Source: Isoetes taiwanensis
Taxonomy: Eukaryota; Streptophyta; Lycopodiopsida; Isoetales; Isoetaceae
DNA length: 64,000 bases
Direction: 5' to 3'
Assembly (NCBI GenBank): GCA_021234155.1
Contig: JAJEKV010000020.1
Span: 1,250,938 to 1,314,937 of the forward strand
Shown: positions 47,975-59,111 of the stretch, one piece after another
How the letters are laid out: every line of letters begins with the position of its first letter
Position numbering within the stretch: position 1 is the stretch's first letter
Notes under the pieces: model-generated
Seen by the model: only the letters and a program-made list of their open reading frames with translations
The model's database searches: none
Told to the model about the DNA's origin: nothing
Made by a program: the position numbers and the translations under genes

Positions 47975-48434
47975 GGGAGCCAGATGCGGGAGTGAGAGCG
48001 CCAGCGAGAGTGGGCGCGGGCGAGTTCTTGCTGGCGGGCAAGTTCTTGCTGGGCATTGATGGTTCGGTTCTGTTCTGTTCCTCCAATAAGATCGCCGGCT
48101 CGGCAACCACATTCTCATACTCTGCAAGCTTGTCCTTTCGCTCATCGAGTGGGCAGCCTCACCCGCTTCGATGGCGGCCCTAAGCCTCTTGGGGGTTAAA
48201 CCTTGTGGTGCGCAATTCACAGTCTATTGCAGCCTGCTGATTGTCCCGCACTTGAATGACCTCCCTGTAGAATGCGGCCTTGTCCTCTGCCGCCCTCAGC
48301 TTGGCGACTTCTTCATCATTCTTCTCTTTGAGGAGCCGGATTTGCTCCTCGGCTTGGGCATGAATGTTTTTCATTTCTTTCACCAAAACTTGAGGCAAAA
48401 TCTTGGCAGGGATGGAGCTGGAGCTGGAGGCCAT
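47975..48434 (-). pseudogene. Small coiled-coil protein, frameshifted
   Basis: The start is MASSSSSIPAKILPQVLV at 48434. A 66-residue coiled coil follows (EMKNIHAQAEEQIRLLKE, NDEEVAKLRAAEDKAAFY). The frame ends at 48180. The next part (DERKDKLAEYENVVAEPAIL, LEEQNRTEP) lies in another frame and ends near 47975, so one or two indels separate them. No family is recognised. Many plant transposon ORFs carry similar coiled coils. Confidence 0.4.
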
Positions 48435-48482
48435 TGAAAGAGATGAGATCGAGAGGGAGATGGCTGAACCAATGGCATCCAA

Positions 48483-49720
48483 TGCTTTATATGGAGACTA
48501 CAGATACGTTGGCATATACGATTGCCATTACCCATAAAGTTGGTGTAATAAAATCATACGAGGCAAAATGATAGCATACACATAGGCAACGACACTCTAT
48601 GCTCACATCATGGGATCCGTCAGATGCCAATGGTACAATATGCAGGCCCATCTTATTCGAGGCGGTAGATAGATAAGCAATCTAAGTCACTGGTTTCATC
48701 ATTTATTTGCTTAAAATCGCACTTTCAAATTTTTTAGAATTTGACACAATAAATGACGGTAGCTGTTGATGAAATTGCATCATCTATATCGTCACTTGTA
48801 GCATCACCAATAACGACAATTATAATATCATATTTTATGGCATTGTGGTGGCATAATAGTATCATTTGTAGCATCATTTATAGCGCCATCTATAGCTGCA
48901 GTTATAGTATCATGCATTTTGTTCCTGTATTGTTATAATAGTGTCAGCTATAGGATCACATGTATTGCTGTAATTGAATCATGCATTTTGTCATTGTAGT
49001 GGTATAATAGTGCAAGCTATAGGATCACATTTACTGCTATAATTAAATCATTCATAATGTCAACACGAGTACGATAATATTGTCAGCTATAGCATCCCTT
49101 ATATTGCTATAATTAAATCACTCACAATGGCATCATTGATATGATTAATATTAGATGTAGCATCATTGACAATGCCACATATAATATCACTTCACTACAA
49201 GATGTGAGGGTTTTTTATCAGAAAATCCGTCAAGTTATTCATCAAGCTTTTCATCATTCTTCTTTTTGCGAAGGGTCTATTTACATTTTGTCTGGATTTG
49301 CATTTTGTCTGCAATTTCGAATTTTGTTTTGATTTGCACTTTGTCTGCATTATTTATTTACACTTAGCCTGTGATGCTGCTTGAGTTTAACGTGAATTTA
49401 TTATGAGGAAATAATAAGAGCATATATAACAAGAACTTCTTTATTTGAATGTAATTACAGTTAATTACATGTAGCAATCTCTATGATGCCAATAAGAATA
49501 ATGTGGCAAGGTGATCGGTAGCAACTTCCTTAATTCCTTCTTGTGATATGCTAGATCTTCAAAAACCTTTTGATGTTTTATATTCCTAAACCTGAATTTC
49601 AGAAATACACAAAACCCGTAGGGATTGTGACTAACGAAAGAATTTCGTAGTGATTTTCTTATGGAGCTGCTTACAAAGTTATATCTTTATATATAGTGCA
49701 TGGTACTGGAACTTGTGCAG
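48483..49720. other. AT-rich region with cryptic GATGCTACA/ATAG simple sequence
   Basis: About 48750-49200 repeats short words such as GTAGCATCA and GCTATAG irregularly. No gene is seen. The composition recalls 51770-52340. Confidence 0.4.
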
Positions 49721-50190
49721 GTTGGACATTGGACTGCAAAAATTTGTGAAGTTTGCATGGCGCGCTTAGCTGCACTAAACAAGCCCTTTAAGTATGTTGG
49801 TAGGTTGCATCCTCTAGTCCCTGCTGTAATATTACCCACATTTAAGCTTTGTGGAAATGAGGAATATATAATAAATTCCATAGCCGAAGTTATAGGGCAG
49901 TGCTGGAGTGCAAATTTGGAGGTCCATGTGGTGGGTGCTATCGAATTTTTGATGTGTTTATTTATGCAACTTAGATAACAGAAATGCTATATTTTAATGG
50001 TGGTTAGAAGTGGTTCAAATTAAGGGTAGCAACAGATTTTCCACTTTTCCGTCTTTATTTTATTTACATGTAAATGATGACTGAATCTGCTAGTTTTGCA
50101 GTGACATGCATACTAATGCAGAAGAATGGTGTCACTGCAAACTCTTGCTATTGGGATAGTTTATTGGGATAGTTCAAGTGATAGTATGTA
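49721..50190 (+). pseudogene. Tctex-type dynein light chain fragment, two exons
   Basis: Exon 49721-49799 (after CTTGTGCAG, donor GTAGGT) encodes VGHWTAKICEVCMARL and AALNKPFKYV. Exon from 50102 (after TTTTGCAG) encodes TCILMQKNG, VTANSCYWDS. These match the Tctex1/DYNLT fold core (W-T, LNKPFKYxVTC, MQKNG, CYWDS), where this dimeric light chain binds dynein intermediate chains. The GLHTAS part after MQKNG is shortened to VTA. A 13-base tandem duplication, TATTGGGATAGTT twice (50149-50174), shifts the frame into a stop. First and last exons were not found. Confidence 0.75.
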
Positions 50191-50317
50191 CCTTGCCCAT
50201 TTGCAATTATGATCTGTTACAATCAACAAAAGATATTGAATCTATTGTTATTGAATACTGGATGCCACTTTGCAGTAGAAGCAGGCCCAATATGCATTCC
50301 AAATATCCGTATAAAGC

Positions 50318-51019
50318 GCTATTTTTTTTTTTTGAAGAACGTGTTTTACTTCATATTATACACTCAAAATATTACAAAGTACTTCCAGAAGTAAGAAATA
50401 TCCCTGAAGCATCAATCACTTTTAGATGATCACTCCATATTGGAAATTTAATACGATCAGGCCAATTGGAGATCTGAAAGCAATTATACAACTTCTTACG
50501 ATTTTCTTGAAGTACCACCTGAGAAGAAATATGCTTATCATAAAAGACCTTTCTTCTCCTTCGCTTCCATACACTCCATATTAGCCAAGACTTTGCCATG
50601 TGAAATGCAATCCTTTTAGAAGCAGTCCACTGATTTGGATAAATACCCAAAAGAAAGTGCTGACTATCCAAAGATACTCCAAAAAGATAATGCAGCCAGG
50701 ACCAAACAAGATTCCAGATGGATTGCCATTGAGAAGGCAAAGTCTGTAAGTGCCATTTTCGAGAAGGTGATAAAGTACTTGAGGATGTAAGCAATCTGTA
50801 GCATGAACTTACTAGCTTCTTGCCTTCTTTAATACCTTGAACAAAGTTCCAAATCTCTCGGTCACCAACCTTCTTAATTAAAGGAAGAGCACTTGCTACA
50901 TAAGCCCATATACTGATATCTTTATCCAACAACCCATATTTCTCCTGAAACCATTGCCAAGGAGCAATGTCAATACCAAAATACCACTGTTCAATAGAAA
51001 TAATACCTTGCTATTTTTT
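50318..51019 (-). mobile_element. 5'-truncated L1-like LINE with 10-bp target duplication
   Basis: GCTATTTTTT at 50318-50327 and 51010-51019 flank a minus-strand insertion ending in a poly(A) run. The frame 50932-50372 encodes DREIWNFVQGIKEGKKLVSS, WNLVWSWLHYLFGV, AFHMAKSWLIWSVWKRRRRK and a C-terminal KFPIWSDHLKVIDASG. This is the end of an L1-type ORF2, downstream of the reverse transcriptase. It is a dead-on-arrival copy of about 680 bp. Confidence 0.8.
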
Positions 51020-51562
51020 CATAGGTAGTCGAACTATTCGTTGGGAGAATAAGAGCATGTATTGCATTGTGAAAGTATTTGGCTTCTCTATTTAATTAAA
51101 CCATACAACTCATGTTGGCATGATTCTTGCACATTTATCACAAACGGCAAGTGCTAGAAGATCACTGGAAGGATAATATTCCTACATGTCGAAGATGTGG
51201 CCTCGATGGCGATAAGCTGATGCTCAAGGTTGAGGAAGTTGGTGACAGCAAAATTAGAATGTAATGGCATCACCTTGGTTTTGTGTACTTAATATGCATT
51301 TTTTATGCAATACTGGCAAAATAGCAAAACATTTTCATGTCAGGTGAATCGCCAATAAGCACTTTGTAACTCCAATTTCGTTGCAATGAACTGCTATTAG
51401 ACTTTTTCTATCGACTTGGAGAAGTTTGTTTTAATCAACAGAGGGAAGATAAATGTTCGGTTTGAGAGGGAAGATAAATGTTCGGTTTGAGATCCAGTTG
51501 GAGATGGTTTTCACCCCAATTCCAAGATGATACAAACTCCCTCATAGTGCATTTAGGAAAGA

Positions 51563-51601
51563 GAAACGTTCGCGGCGGCCTTGGCCGCCGCGATAAGTTT
51601 C
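51563..51601. repeat. GC-rich hairpin in AT-rich DNA
   Basis: GAAAC-GTT-CGCGGCGGCC-TT-GGCCGCCGCG-ATAA-GTTTC: a perfect 10-bp stem with a 2-base loop, plus an outer GAAAC/GTTTC pair. It ends just before the CTAT microsatellite. Confidence 0.85.
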
Positions 51602-51636
51602 TTGTATTACAATTATAATAAGCACTAACACTTGTA

Positions 51637-51753
<117 letters not shown>

Positions 51754-51799
51754 ATTATCAAAATTACGATAAGTATTGATAGTAAAAGTAATGTAAATC

Positions 51800-52189
51800 G
51801 TGATATTAACCATGATGCTATTATCGACACATGTAGCATCATATGATAGCACTGATATAGTATTGTCAATGTGTGATACTGTAGATGAAGCTACGGGTGA
51901 TACGGTAACTGGCATAAGCTATAACATTTACATTATCATTAATACCATTGGAGTATTAAATGATGGTAAAGCTAATGCAATATGTGATATTATTTATGAC
52001 GCGAGCACTGACATAATATTGTCAGTATGTGATACTATACATGAAGCTATGGGTGATACTGTAAGTGGCATAAGCTATAACACTTATATTGTCATTACCA
52101 CTATTGGAGTAATAAATGATGGTAAAGTTGATGCAATATGTGATATTATTCATGACGCTATTAGTAACACATATATTGTCATTAATTGA
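51800..52189 (+). repeat. About 156-bp tandem repeat that stays open in one frame
   Basis: Two long units (about 51872 and 52028 onward) share TGTGATACT, ATGAAGCTA, GGCATAAGCTATAAC, AATGATGGTAAAG and TGCAATATGTGATATTAT. Because 156 is a multiple of three, the frame stays open for 129 codons (CDTVDEATGDTVTGISYN and CDTIHEAMGDTVSGISYN). It is probably a minisatellite rather than a gene; a repeat protein cannot be fully excluded. 52190-53170 holds only one short charged frame (52399-52602) and no recognised gene. Confidence 0.6.
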
Positions 52190-53170
52190 TACTGATATAA
52201 TTGTTGACCATATTTATGACATTGTGGATGAGGCTATAGATGATAGAATGTTGTCATTGGTAGCATCACTATACCTTGAATATCATTATTTATATCACTT
52301 GATACTTTTTGAAATTTTAGGTGATATTAAAGTGATGAAAAATGGCTATCCTCTTGTAGTGTTAGCTGCCAGACGACTGTTTTCTTCATAAAATTTCTTT
52401 GAATCTTTTCATCATTACGACAAGGGTGATGTCCACGGGGAGCTCAGGGCAGGCCGGAGGGGATTCCTGGCATGGTCGCTTGCTAGAAGATGATGGAGAT
52501 GGAGATGCAGATGCCATCGTGAGCAGGAGGCAGAAGAGAAGCCAAGTGGGAAGGGAGGAAGTGGAAGATCCGAATAGGAGTGGAAGCGGAAGTGCTAAAT
52601 GATTCTTATTTATAAGAGAAATTTTGTAGTAGCTTGTGCCGTTGGTCAGGCAGATGGACCCTCACGTCTCGTGTCGTGTGAAGAAATGAATTTTTTTTCA
52701 TTAATTTTTCACTTTTACCAGATAATAATTTTCTCCTATAAATAATTTAATGACACATAACGTAATTTTATTGATACGTAGTTTTATTGATATATAATGT
52801 AATGTTATTGCTACATCTTATAAGTTTTCAACTTTCATCTTCAATTTCCTGCTCTTTCAATCCCCTTCCAAACTGATCTAGCATGGGAATCACTCCCATA
52901 TTATCGAGCCCAACTTCCAACCTCGGGTGATTCAAGCCAGCTGCTAAGAAACTTAACATATTACTCATATTCTAAGACAACATCCCTCCAAATTGCTATG
53001 ACCCTTTCAGTGTTAGATGCCAAACGGGAATGCTTGTCGAACATGCACAACGTATGAATATAATACAAAAATTCTGCCCCTTTTGGATTGAAAGTTCTGC
53101 TGAAGATGATAATCTCTCAATTCCTGAATCTTGAAATATATTGCAGCAGAGTCGAGTCCTTTAATCTTTG

Positions 53171-54039
53171 CTACCTGCCTCGTGCATGTCGGCAAGAAAA
53201 GTCATCGACTTCCCACAAATAAGACACCTCAAGTTTATGTTCTTCAAATTTCTCAAAATCCACGAGGCTTATACTACTACGATTGATTGAAGGCCCTTCA
53301 AAGCCTGTAGATGTTGTTGGGAGCTTTGAATGAAGACGCTGAAATTCTTCTTCCGTTAGCAGATTCTGCTCCTCTTCGGCACAACAAGTCTGTAGCCTCT
53401 CATATGCATCTTTAAGGTTTATAGCATTACCAGTATAAGATGACACTTCAAATATTTCTTTGTCGAGGTCCTCTACAAAGTCTGTGCCTAGTTGTACTCA
53501 TAGAGCCAAAGTTCTGATAACTTCGTCTTCCCTAGCACACATACATAGCAAAAACGTGTTCCTCAGTATATCACTTAACAATAAATATTTCTTTCCTTCC
53601 ACCAAAATTGGCATTATGTTAGACAACCTCTCTTCATCCTCATCCTCTTCAGAATCTTCCTCGTCATCATCTTCCTTGTTTGATTCACACAAGGCTAATG
53701 CGTTCAGGTCTGCTCTTCTTCCTATAGATCTATCACCATTTCTATCTCATCGTCTTCATCATCACATATAACTGGCCCACCTTGACTTAATGATTTCATT
53801 ATTTCCATTTTTTCATTGGAAAATGCAAACGACAAAGAGATATAAGTTACCTTCTTAACTATAAGCACGCAGCCCGGTGGAGCCCGTTGCATCGCATTCT
53901 TGAAGAAAATCTTGGATCCTTGCAAATGGGAAGCCACTTCCTCTAAAGCTGGTTTTGGAATCCATATCCCGGAAACATCTGCAAAGCACGTCCGCTGAGC
54001 TAACACACTCCGGCTAAAACCTAAAGTAACATCGCGCAT
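53171..54039 (-). pseudogene. Unrecognised acidic protein, decayed
   Basis: Minus-strand frame from 54039: RDVTLGFSRSVLAQR, FADVSGIWIPKPALEEVASH, GSKIFFKNAMQRAPPG, then ICDDEDDEIEMVIDL. After a frame change near 53720: ADLNALALCESN, a strongly acidic EDDDEEDSEEDEDEER, NIMPILVEGKKYLLLSDIL, RNTFLLCMCAREDEVIRTL, an in-frame TGA (53498-53500), then NLKDAYERLQTCCAEEEQN, LTEEEFQRLHSKLP and SISLVDFEKFEEHKLEVSYL. An intron with donor GTAACT near 53851 could remove part of the first piece. No domain is recognised. It lies on the same strand as, and just downstream of, the CENH3-like copy. Confidence 0.5.
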
Positions 54040-54299
54040 GTGCGCTCACCACTATTTCCCATGATGTCAATTTCCTTGCAATAGAGAGGATAAATCTTAG
54101 TCGCCGCAACTTCCTCGTTGGCATGTGCGGCAGATGTATACCATTCCAAAGACTTGACATAACAATCCATGGCGACATAGACGCAGAAGGCAAAAAAGAT
54201 GTGGAGGATCGTACAAAGGTGCTACAACTTCAGACTGCAGTAGCCGTTGTCCATTTTGAAAGGATACATAGAGCCGCTGTGGAGATTGGTCCGTACATT

Positions 54300-54341
54300 T
54301 TAGGGTTAGGGTTAGGGTTAGGGTTAGGGTTAGGGTGAGGG
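54300..54341. repeat. Interstitial telomere-like array, (TTAGGG)6
   Basis: Six exact TTAGGG units (54300-54335) and one TGAGGG, preceded by TTT. Most plants use TTTAGGG; this is the six-base form. Confidence 0.9.
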
Positions 54342-54546
54342 ATTGGATCACAGGACGCAAAAATTATTCTATGCAAAAAAAAGAGCACAATGCTTAATGC
54401 GCATCGTGTGATCCTGACGTAATCTAACCTAAAAAAAAAAAAGAAAAAGAAAAAACGCGAAGCTAACCTTCTAAGAAAGAAGCCGACTAAGAAGATAGAG
54501 TATATTTATAACGGATATCAACATATCAATAAAATACAAAGGCACT

Positions 54547-55407
54547 TTATGCCTTAGGATCTGGGAGGTCTTTTTTCTTGTTGTATGCAGATTCAAAATT
54601 ACGACCATAGTACTCGGGATCCCTAATGCGTAAGACCAGGCGCATGTCCTTCAGCATGACAGTTACTTACTTGGCATGTATGGCTACAAGTTGAGAGTCC
54701 TCGAACAGACCAACACCAACTACTTCCGCTGCCATTTGAAGAGCATTCAAGGCAGTTGCTTGAATCCTGTAAGTGGTGTTATGTATGACACCACATTCTT
54801 GCAACACCTCTCTCACAAACCTAGCAAATGGGAGACGTGGAATAACCAGGTCAGTGCTCTTCTGATACTTCCTTATCTCGCATAGTGCTTTAATGCCCTG
54901 CTTCGTCTTCCTCTTCCTCTTCCTTCTTCCTTGCTCTGTTGGCTGTTGTTACAGCTGCTCTACGCCTGCACCTTGGCCACTACTACCCTCATCCACCTCA
55001 TTTCCAGGCTCGACCACCTCTTTCGACCGTCTCCTCACATTTCTGGTCGCCTTCCCCTTTCTTGGATGAGCTCTCCTTTGATTAGAAGCTTCTGCCTCGT
55101 TCATAGGGGGAGCAGGAAGAGTCGGCTGCCCAATAATCAATCCGGTGTCATATTCTGCTAGCCGATCTGTCACATTTTCATCTTTTGTCTCTGAACCAGA
55201 ATTCACCTCCCTAGTTACTCGAGAGCTGCTTCCCCCACCATCTGTCATGCGGAGTTCTTTTCCTAGCCTTCTGTTAGGCATAGTCGTAGGCGGAGGAGAA
55301 GAATATCTATCAGAGACTTCAGAAGCGGATGAAGGAGGCGGAGTAACGTAATCACCCGGCCTTACACCATCTGAATGAATCTTTGCGGTTTGCTTATTTC
55401 TAGCCAT
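54547..55407 (-). pseudogene. CENH3-like histone H3 variant copy, intronless, two TAA stops
   Basis: One minus-strand frame of 287 codons from ATG (55407) to TAA (54549-54547). The tail begins MARNKQTAKIHSDG, recalling H3/CENH3 MARTKQTA, and runs about 170 residues, far longer than H3's 40, with basic blocks ([20 protein letters not shown]). The histone fold follows: [78 protein letters not shown], then an extra C-terminal DPEYYGRNFESAYNKKKDLP. The segment between REV and RIQ is 12 residues, against 8 in H3 and 13 in Arabidopsis CENH3: the longer loop 1 typical of centromeric H3. Codons 153 and 247 are TAA; there are no frameshifts. Plant CENH3 genes have introns, so this is probably a retrocopy, though no poly(A) tail is visible. 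Confidence 0.8.
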
Positions 55408-55722
55408 GGCTTCTCAACGGATGGCGCTCTATATTACGCATACTGACACGAAAGAGACAACTGGCAAGAGACAAATAGTAAAAAAAAGATATTAAATGTA
55501 AAATACACTAGTAACCTTTTTAAATAATTGTACGGAGCCCTATGAAAAACTTTTACACAAACGAAAAAATAAACGAAATTCAAATCGCTAAGCAATAGAC
55601 AATTTCTTGTTGATCGCGAACTCACTAAACTTTACATTACACTCTTGCTTGTAGCTAACCCTAATGCCATAAATGCAATAATGAAAGTCCGATGCAATCT
55701 CCTTTGTCTCCATTAGCACTCT
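55408..55722. other. Spacer between CENH3-like copy and LTR
   Basis: AT-rich. It would contain the 5' leader of the CENH3-like copy. No other feature is seen. Confidence 0.4.
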
Positions 55723-57261
55723 TGTGACGCTCCCTGAACATATACGACGCTCCGGACGTATACATACAGAAACTTCCCCCTCTCATGGCAACCAACTCGC
55801 CATGAGCAGGGCCCTCCGTCTAACTCGGACCATCCATAGAAAGATGCCCGGGTGAAGGACACGGAGGTGTCATTCGGCCCACGCCTTCAATGGGACTTCT
55901 ATATCGCGGAAGCATGAATACATGTTAGCACACAGCATAAATCATACATAAATAACCACCACGAAGGGTGGCACATCCATCCAAGTACCAATGGGAAAGA
56001 AGATGCATCTAGTCCTAAAGAAAACACCCCAAACCCCAGGTTCTACCCCGGCTCAGACTCCTGTGAGGATGGACTGACGGCTCGGTCTCAAGAGATTAGT
56101 AGACAGAGGTATAACCTGGCATTGGCTGGCATAGAACAATGGCTAGGGTTGTCCACTCCATCCGCCCCTCCTGTGCACACTTTGCAGATGAGCTGAATCA
56201 AGCTATGGCGTCATTGTAGCCTTCCAGAGACGCAATCCCAAGGCATCACCCTTCGGGACTACTCCGGGTTACATCTCCCCGGTCCGATGAGGCAGGTCAG
56301 GGAAGTGTCCCTTCCCAGAGTCCCAATGATTCCATGGGTGAGCTAGAGAATACCCGCCGCATCAGCGACCCCCGCATCCGTACCCGACCTACTCCCCTAA
56401 ATCTACACAAAGATCACACCACTGTACCCAGGGAGTGTCAGACCCATACCCGGCCTAGTTCACTGGCCGGCTATTAGGCCTAGCTCACTGAAGGAGTCCC
56501 CGTACCCTTTTATGCTCAGGCGAGACCCCACCCCACACTTCATCACCACGGCTCCTTGTCTGGTGCTTCAATCATGCCATAGATTCTTCAGCTCGGAGGG
56601 ATCTTGTGCACAGGCCGCAACTAATGGGGATAATACAGGGCTCTATCTAGGAGCATACTATAATACATGGGCTCAAAGGTCTCTACCCCCCGTAATCCTT
56701 CATCTCCGGAGTGGTAACTAAGCAAAGAACTACTAAACCATCAACCAAAGCACATACAGAGACTAGAGATGAGAATACTCACCATATCAATCAAGGGTTA
56801 GCCTAACAGGTAAACCACAGAGAAAACAGAGAGAGAACACACCACAGAGAGGCGCTATGCTATAAATCAACAAGGTAACCTACTGACTAACCGTCAAATC
56901 GGTCTTGGGGTGCTCCATCTCGACTAACTGAAGGGCGCCTGGCGGCTGCTTCTCCTCCTCCATCTCCAATTGCTCCTAATTCGAATTGGGGCACAAAAAC
57001 CCCAATTTGGGTGTCCCCAATTGGAAACCCTGCCTTGCCCAATCGATTTGGGCTAGGTGGCATGTCATTAATTAACTAATTAAGCTAATTAGGTTAATTA
57101 AGACAAAAATACACTTAATTAGGTTTTATTAATTTAGCATAGCTAAATTAATCCCTTTTAGGTCAACCCCCTAGGTTAACATACCCCATGGTGGCGTATT
57201 TCTACCATGTGACGTGTCAGTATCTTTATACATATACCGTATAAATACGTGGAACGTCACA
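55723..57261 (-). mobile_element. Ty3/gypsy 3' LTR
   Basis: On the minus strand it starts TGTGACGTTCC and ends GAGCGTCACA, giving TG...CA ends and a TGTGACG/CGTCACA inverted repeat; length 1539 bp. It is preceded by a polypurine tract (AAGGTGGGGAGAA). It shares several blocks with the solo LTR at 59112-60783, including GGGGGGTAGAGACCT, AAAGTGTGCAC and GTATACG, so both belong to one lineage. The duplicate of the left-flanking ACTCT was not found because the internal region is truncated. Confidence 0.8.
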
Positions 57262-57351
57262 TTCTCCCCACCTTAGAAATGATGCTGTCCTCAGCATCAA
57301 GTCTACTCCTATCGTAGGGCAACACATCGTACATTGGAAGGAAGTCTGCCC
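57262..57351 (-). pseudogene. End of gypsy pol
   Basis: The minus strand reads PMYDVLPYDRSRLDAEDSII and SKVGRM, then a stop that overlaps the LTR start (ATG TGA). This is the C-terminal end of a gypsy-type polyprotein directly upstream of the polypurine tract and 3' LTR. Sequence beyond about 57360 is unrelated AT-rich DNA, so the rest of the element has been lost. Confidence 0.65.
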
Positions 57352-58135
57352 TCCTTAAAGAGATAGCGTGATATTATAAGTCAGACAAACTTTGTCAAAG
57401 TTTCAAGTGAACAGTCAAGATTTGTGAAAGTATGACTGTTTCATTCGTGGTGACGAGTTCAGAGTTTATCTAATTTAGAAATCATTCTTTTTATACATAC
57501 GTGTAACTGGCTATATATTATAGACAGGTATAGATATAAGCAAGTTCTATTTGTTCTTATATTATAATACGGAGTTATTAATCTCGTGCTGTTTAGTAGA
57601 AAGCCATTCTAATGATATTAACTTTTGTGTGTATGTGTATTATATTTTCGCTTGACTTTGTAATTCATTTTATTACAGCCAGCCCTAATTTAATTTTGTA
57701 GCAAAATTTTGTTTTCCTATTTTGTTACAGTTTTAAGAACTCTTATGTTCCTATCCTCAGTGTTTAACAGCCCTTCACAGTTATACTTACCCTTTAATAC
57801 AATTATATATTGTAGTGTATCGGACAGTTTGACCTATATACTTTAATATTAAGTACAGACAGACGTTCTTCATGATTGATTTTTCATGAACTTGTTATAA
57901 CCTAATCTAAGTCTCGTTATTCCCTCAGAAGTTTGCGTAAGACATACGTACTTATCTCCTTCTATTATTTTTTATTATGTGTTTAAATAGCTTGCTGCTT
58001 TCGATTATCTTTAATGTTTCCATACTCACACTCTTTATCTTTAGCATAGATTACAGTCACATGAGGACACATATTAATTCATGGGTTATGTTTTTACATT
58101 TACCAGACGTCCGGATATTCTTACATTTGAATTAC
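57352..58135. other. AT-rich region without a supported gene
   Basis: No coding sequence or repeat recognised. Confidence 0.45.
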
Positions 58136-58266
58136 TTTTTGGGTTGCCCTTAGGGGGGCAAACCCTCGTTTACGTGGGTATGTGGGCATATCCAGGTATA
58201 TGCCGGCATATGCCTAGCATATACTGGTGACTGCTAAAAACTGGCTGGTGCCTGTAAGTGTTAGGT
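58136..58266 (+). repeat. Dispersed repeat with GGGTTGCCC hairpin, copy 2
   Basis: About 125 bp aligned with 25461-25590: TTTTTGGGTTGCCC, TAGGGGGGCAAACCCT, GTGGG, GGCATATCC, TATATGCC, GGTGACTGCT, CCTGTAA. The DNA downstream to about 59106 is GC-richer and may be the body of the same element. Confidence 0.6.
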
Positions 58267-59111
58267 CGCCAGCGTTGTCGAGTGGATGCTGTGCAAACCG
58301 GCTAACCTAGCCGAGCTTGGAGTTTCTTTGTGGTTGTTCTATTCCATAGCTCTGTCAGATTTGGCGACCTCTGCTTTGAGTGCTTTGGGCATATAGCCTT
58401 TGCTTCGGTTTTCAAAGGCAAGCCGCAGATACTTTTGCCCGGTGCTTGTAACACTGGAGGTCAGGCAAATTCATAAATTGGGAACACGAGCACGTAACCT
58501 CTGGGCAATAAGCGATAGAAGGCAATTCACGGCCCGATGTTGCGAAGAATTCAAGTCGACAAGAATTTGTAAAATTACCCTTACGATTTGAGCGTTGCGT
58601 AATAACGCCTTCTTTGCCGAGGCTAGGCCAAGAATAAAAAAACGACCGGTAAACCCGTGCACGCTTCCATCGTTAAATTGAATTGATTTGTAATTCTAGA
58701 GCACAAAACGTATAAATCCCTTTGAACTCTAAATCTAAAGAGCACAAAGCTGCACCAAAGGATAAATTTGCGGGTTTCGTGGGTTGCTTAGTTAAATTTA
58801 TAGGCGTAATAGGCAAAGGTGTGTTTAGGCTCTGAGAGATGATGAACATTTCCTTAGCACAAGCAAGGCTATAGCGACTGTGTTTGTTTGGAAAAGCCAG
58901 ATAAAACAAGGGCACAGCTCCAGGGCTTTCAGCCTTGACTGCAAATTCCATCAGATTGCTTCCAGATTAATTTTTTGTTCCGACCCAGTTGGGCTGTTGC
59001 GCAAACTCTTTTGGGTAGTCAGCACTTTTGCTCGAAATCAATGCTTCTGAATTTTTCACGGCAACCCCTTTCCGGCTCAAAGCACAAGCAGAGCTATGGC
59101 GGCTGTGTTTG

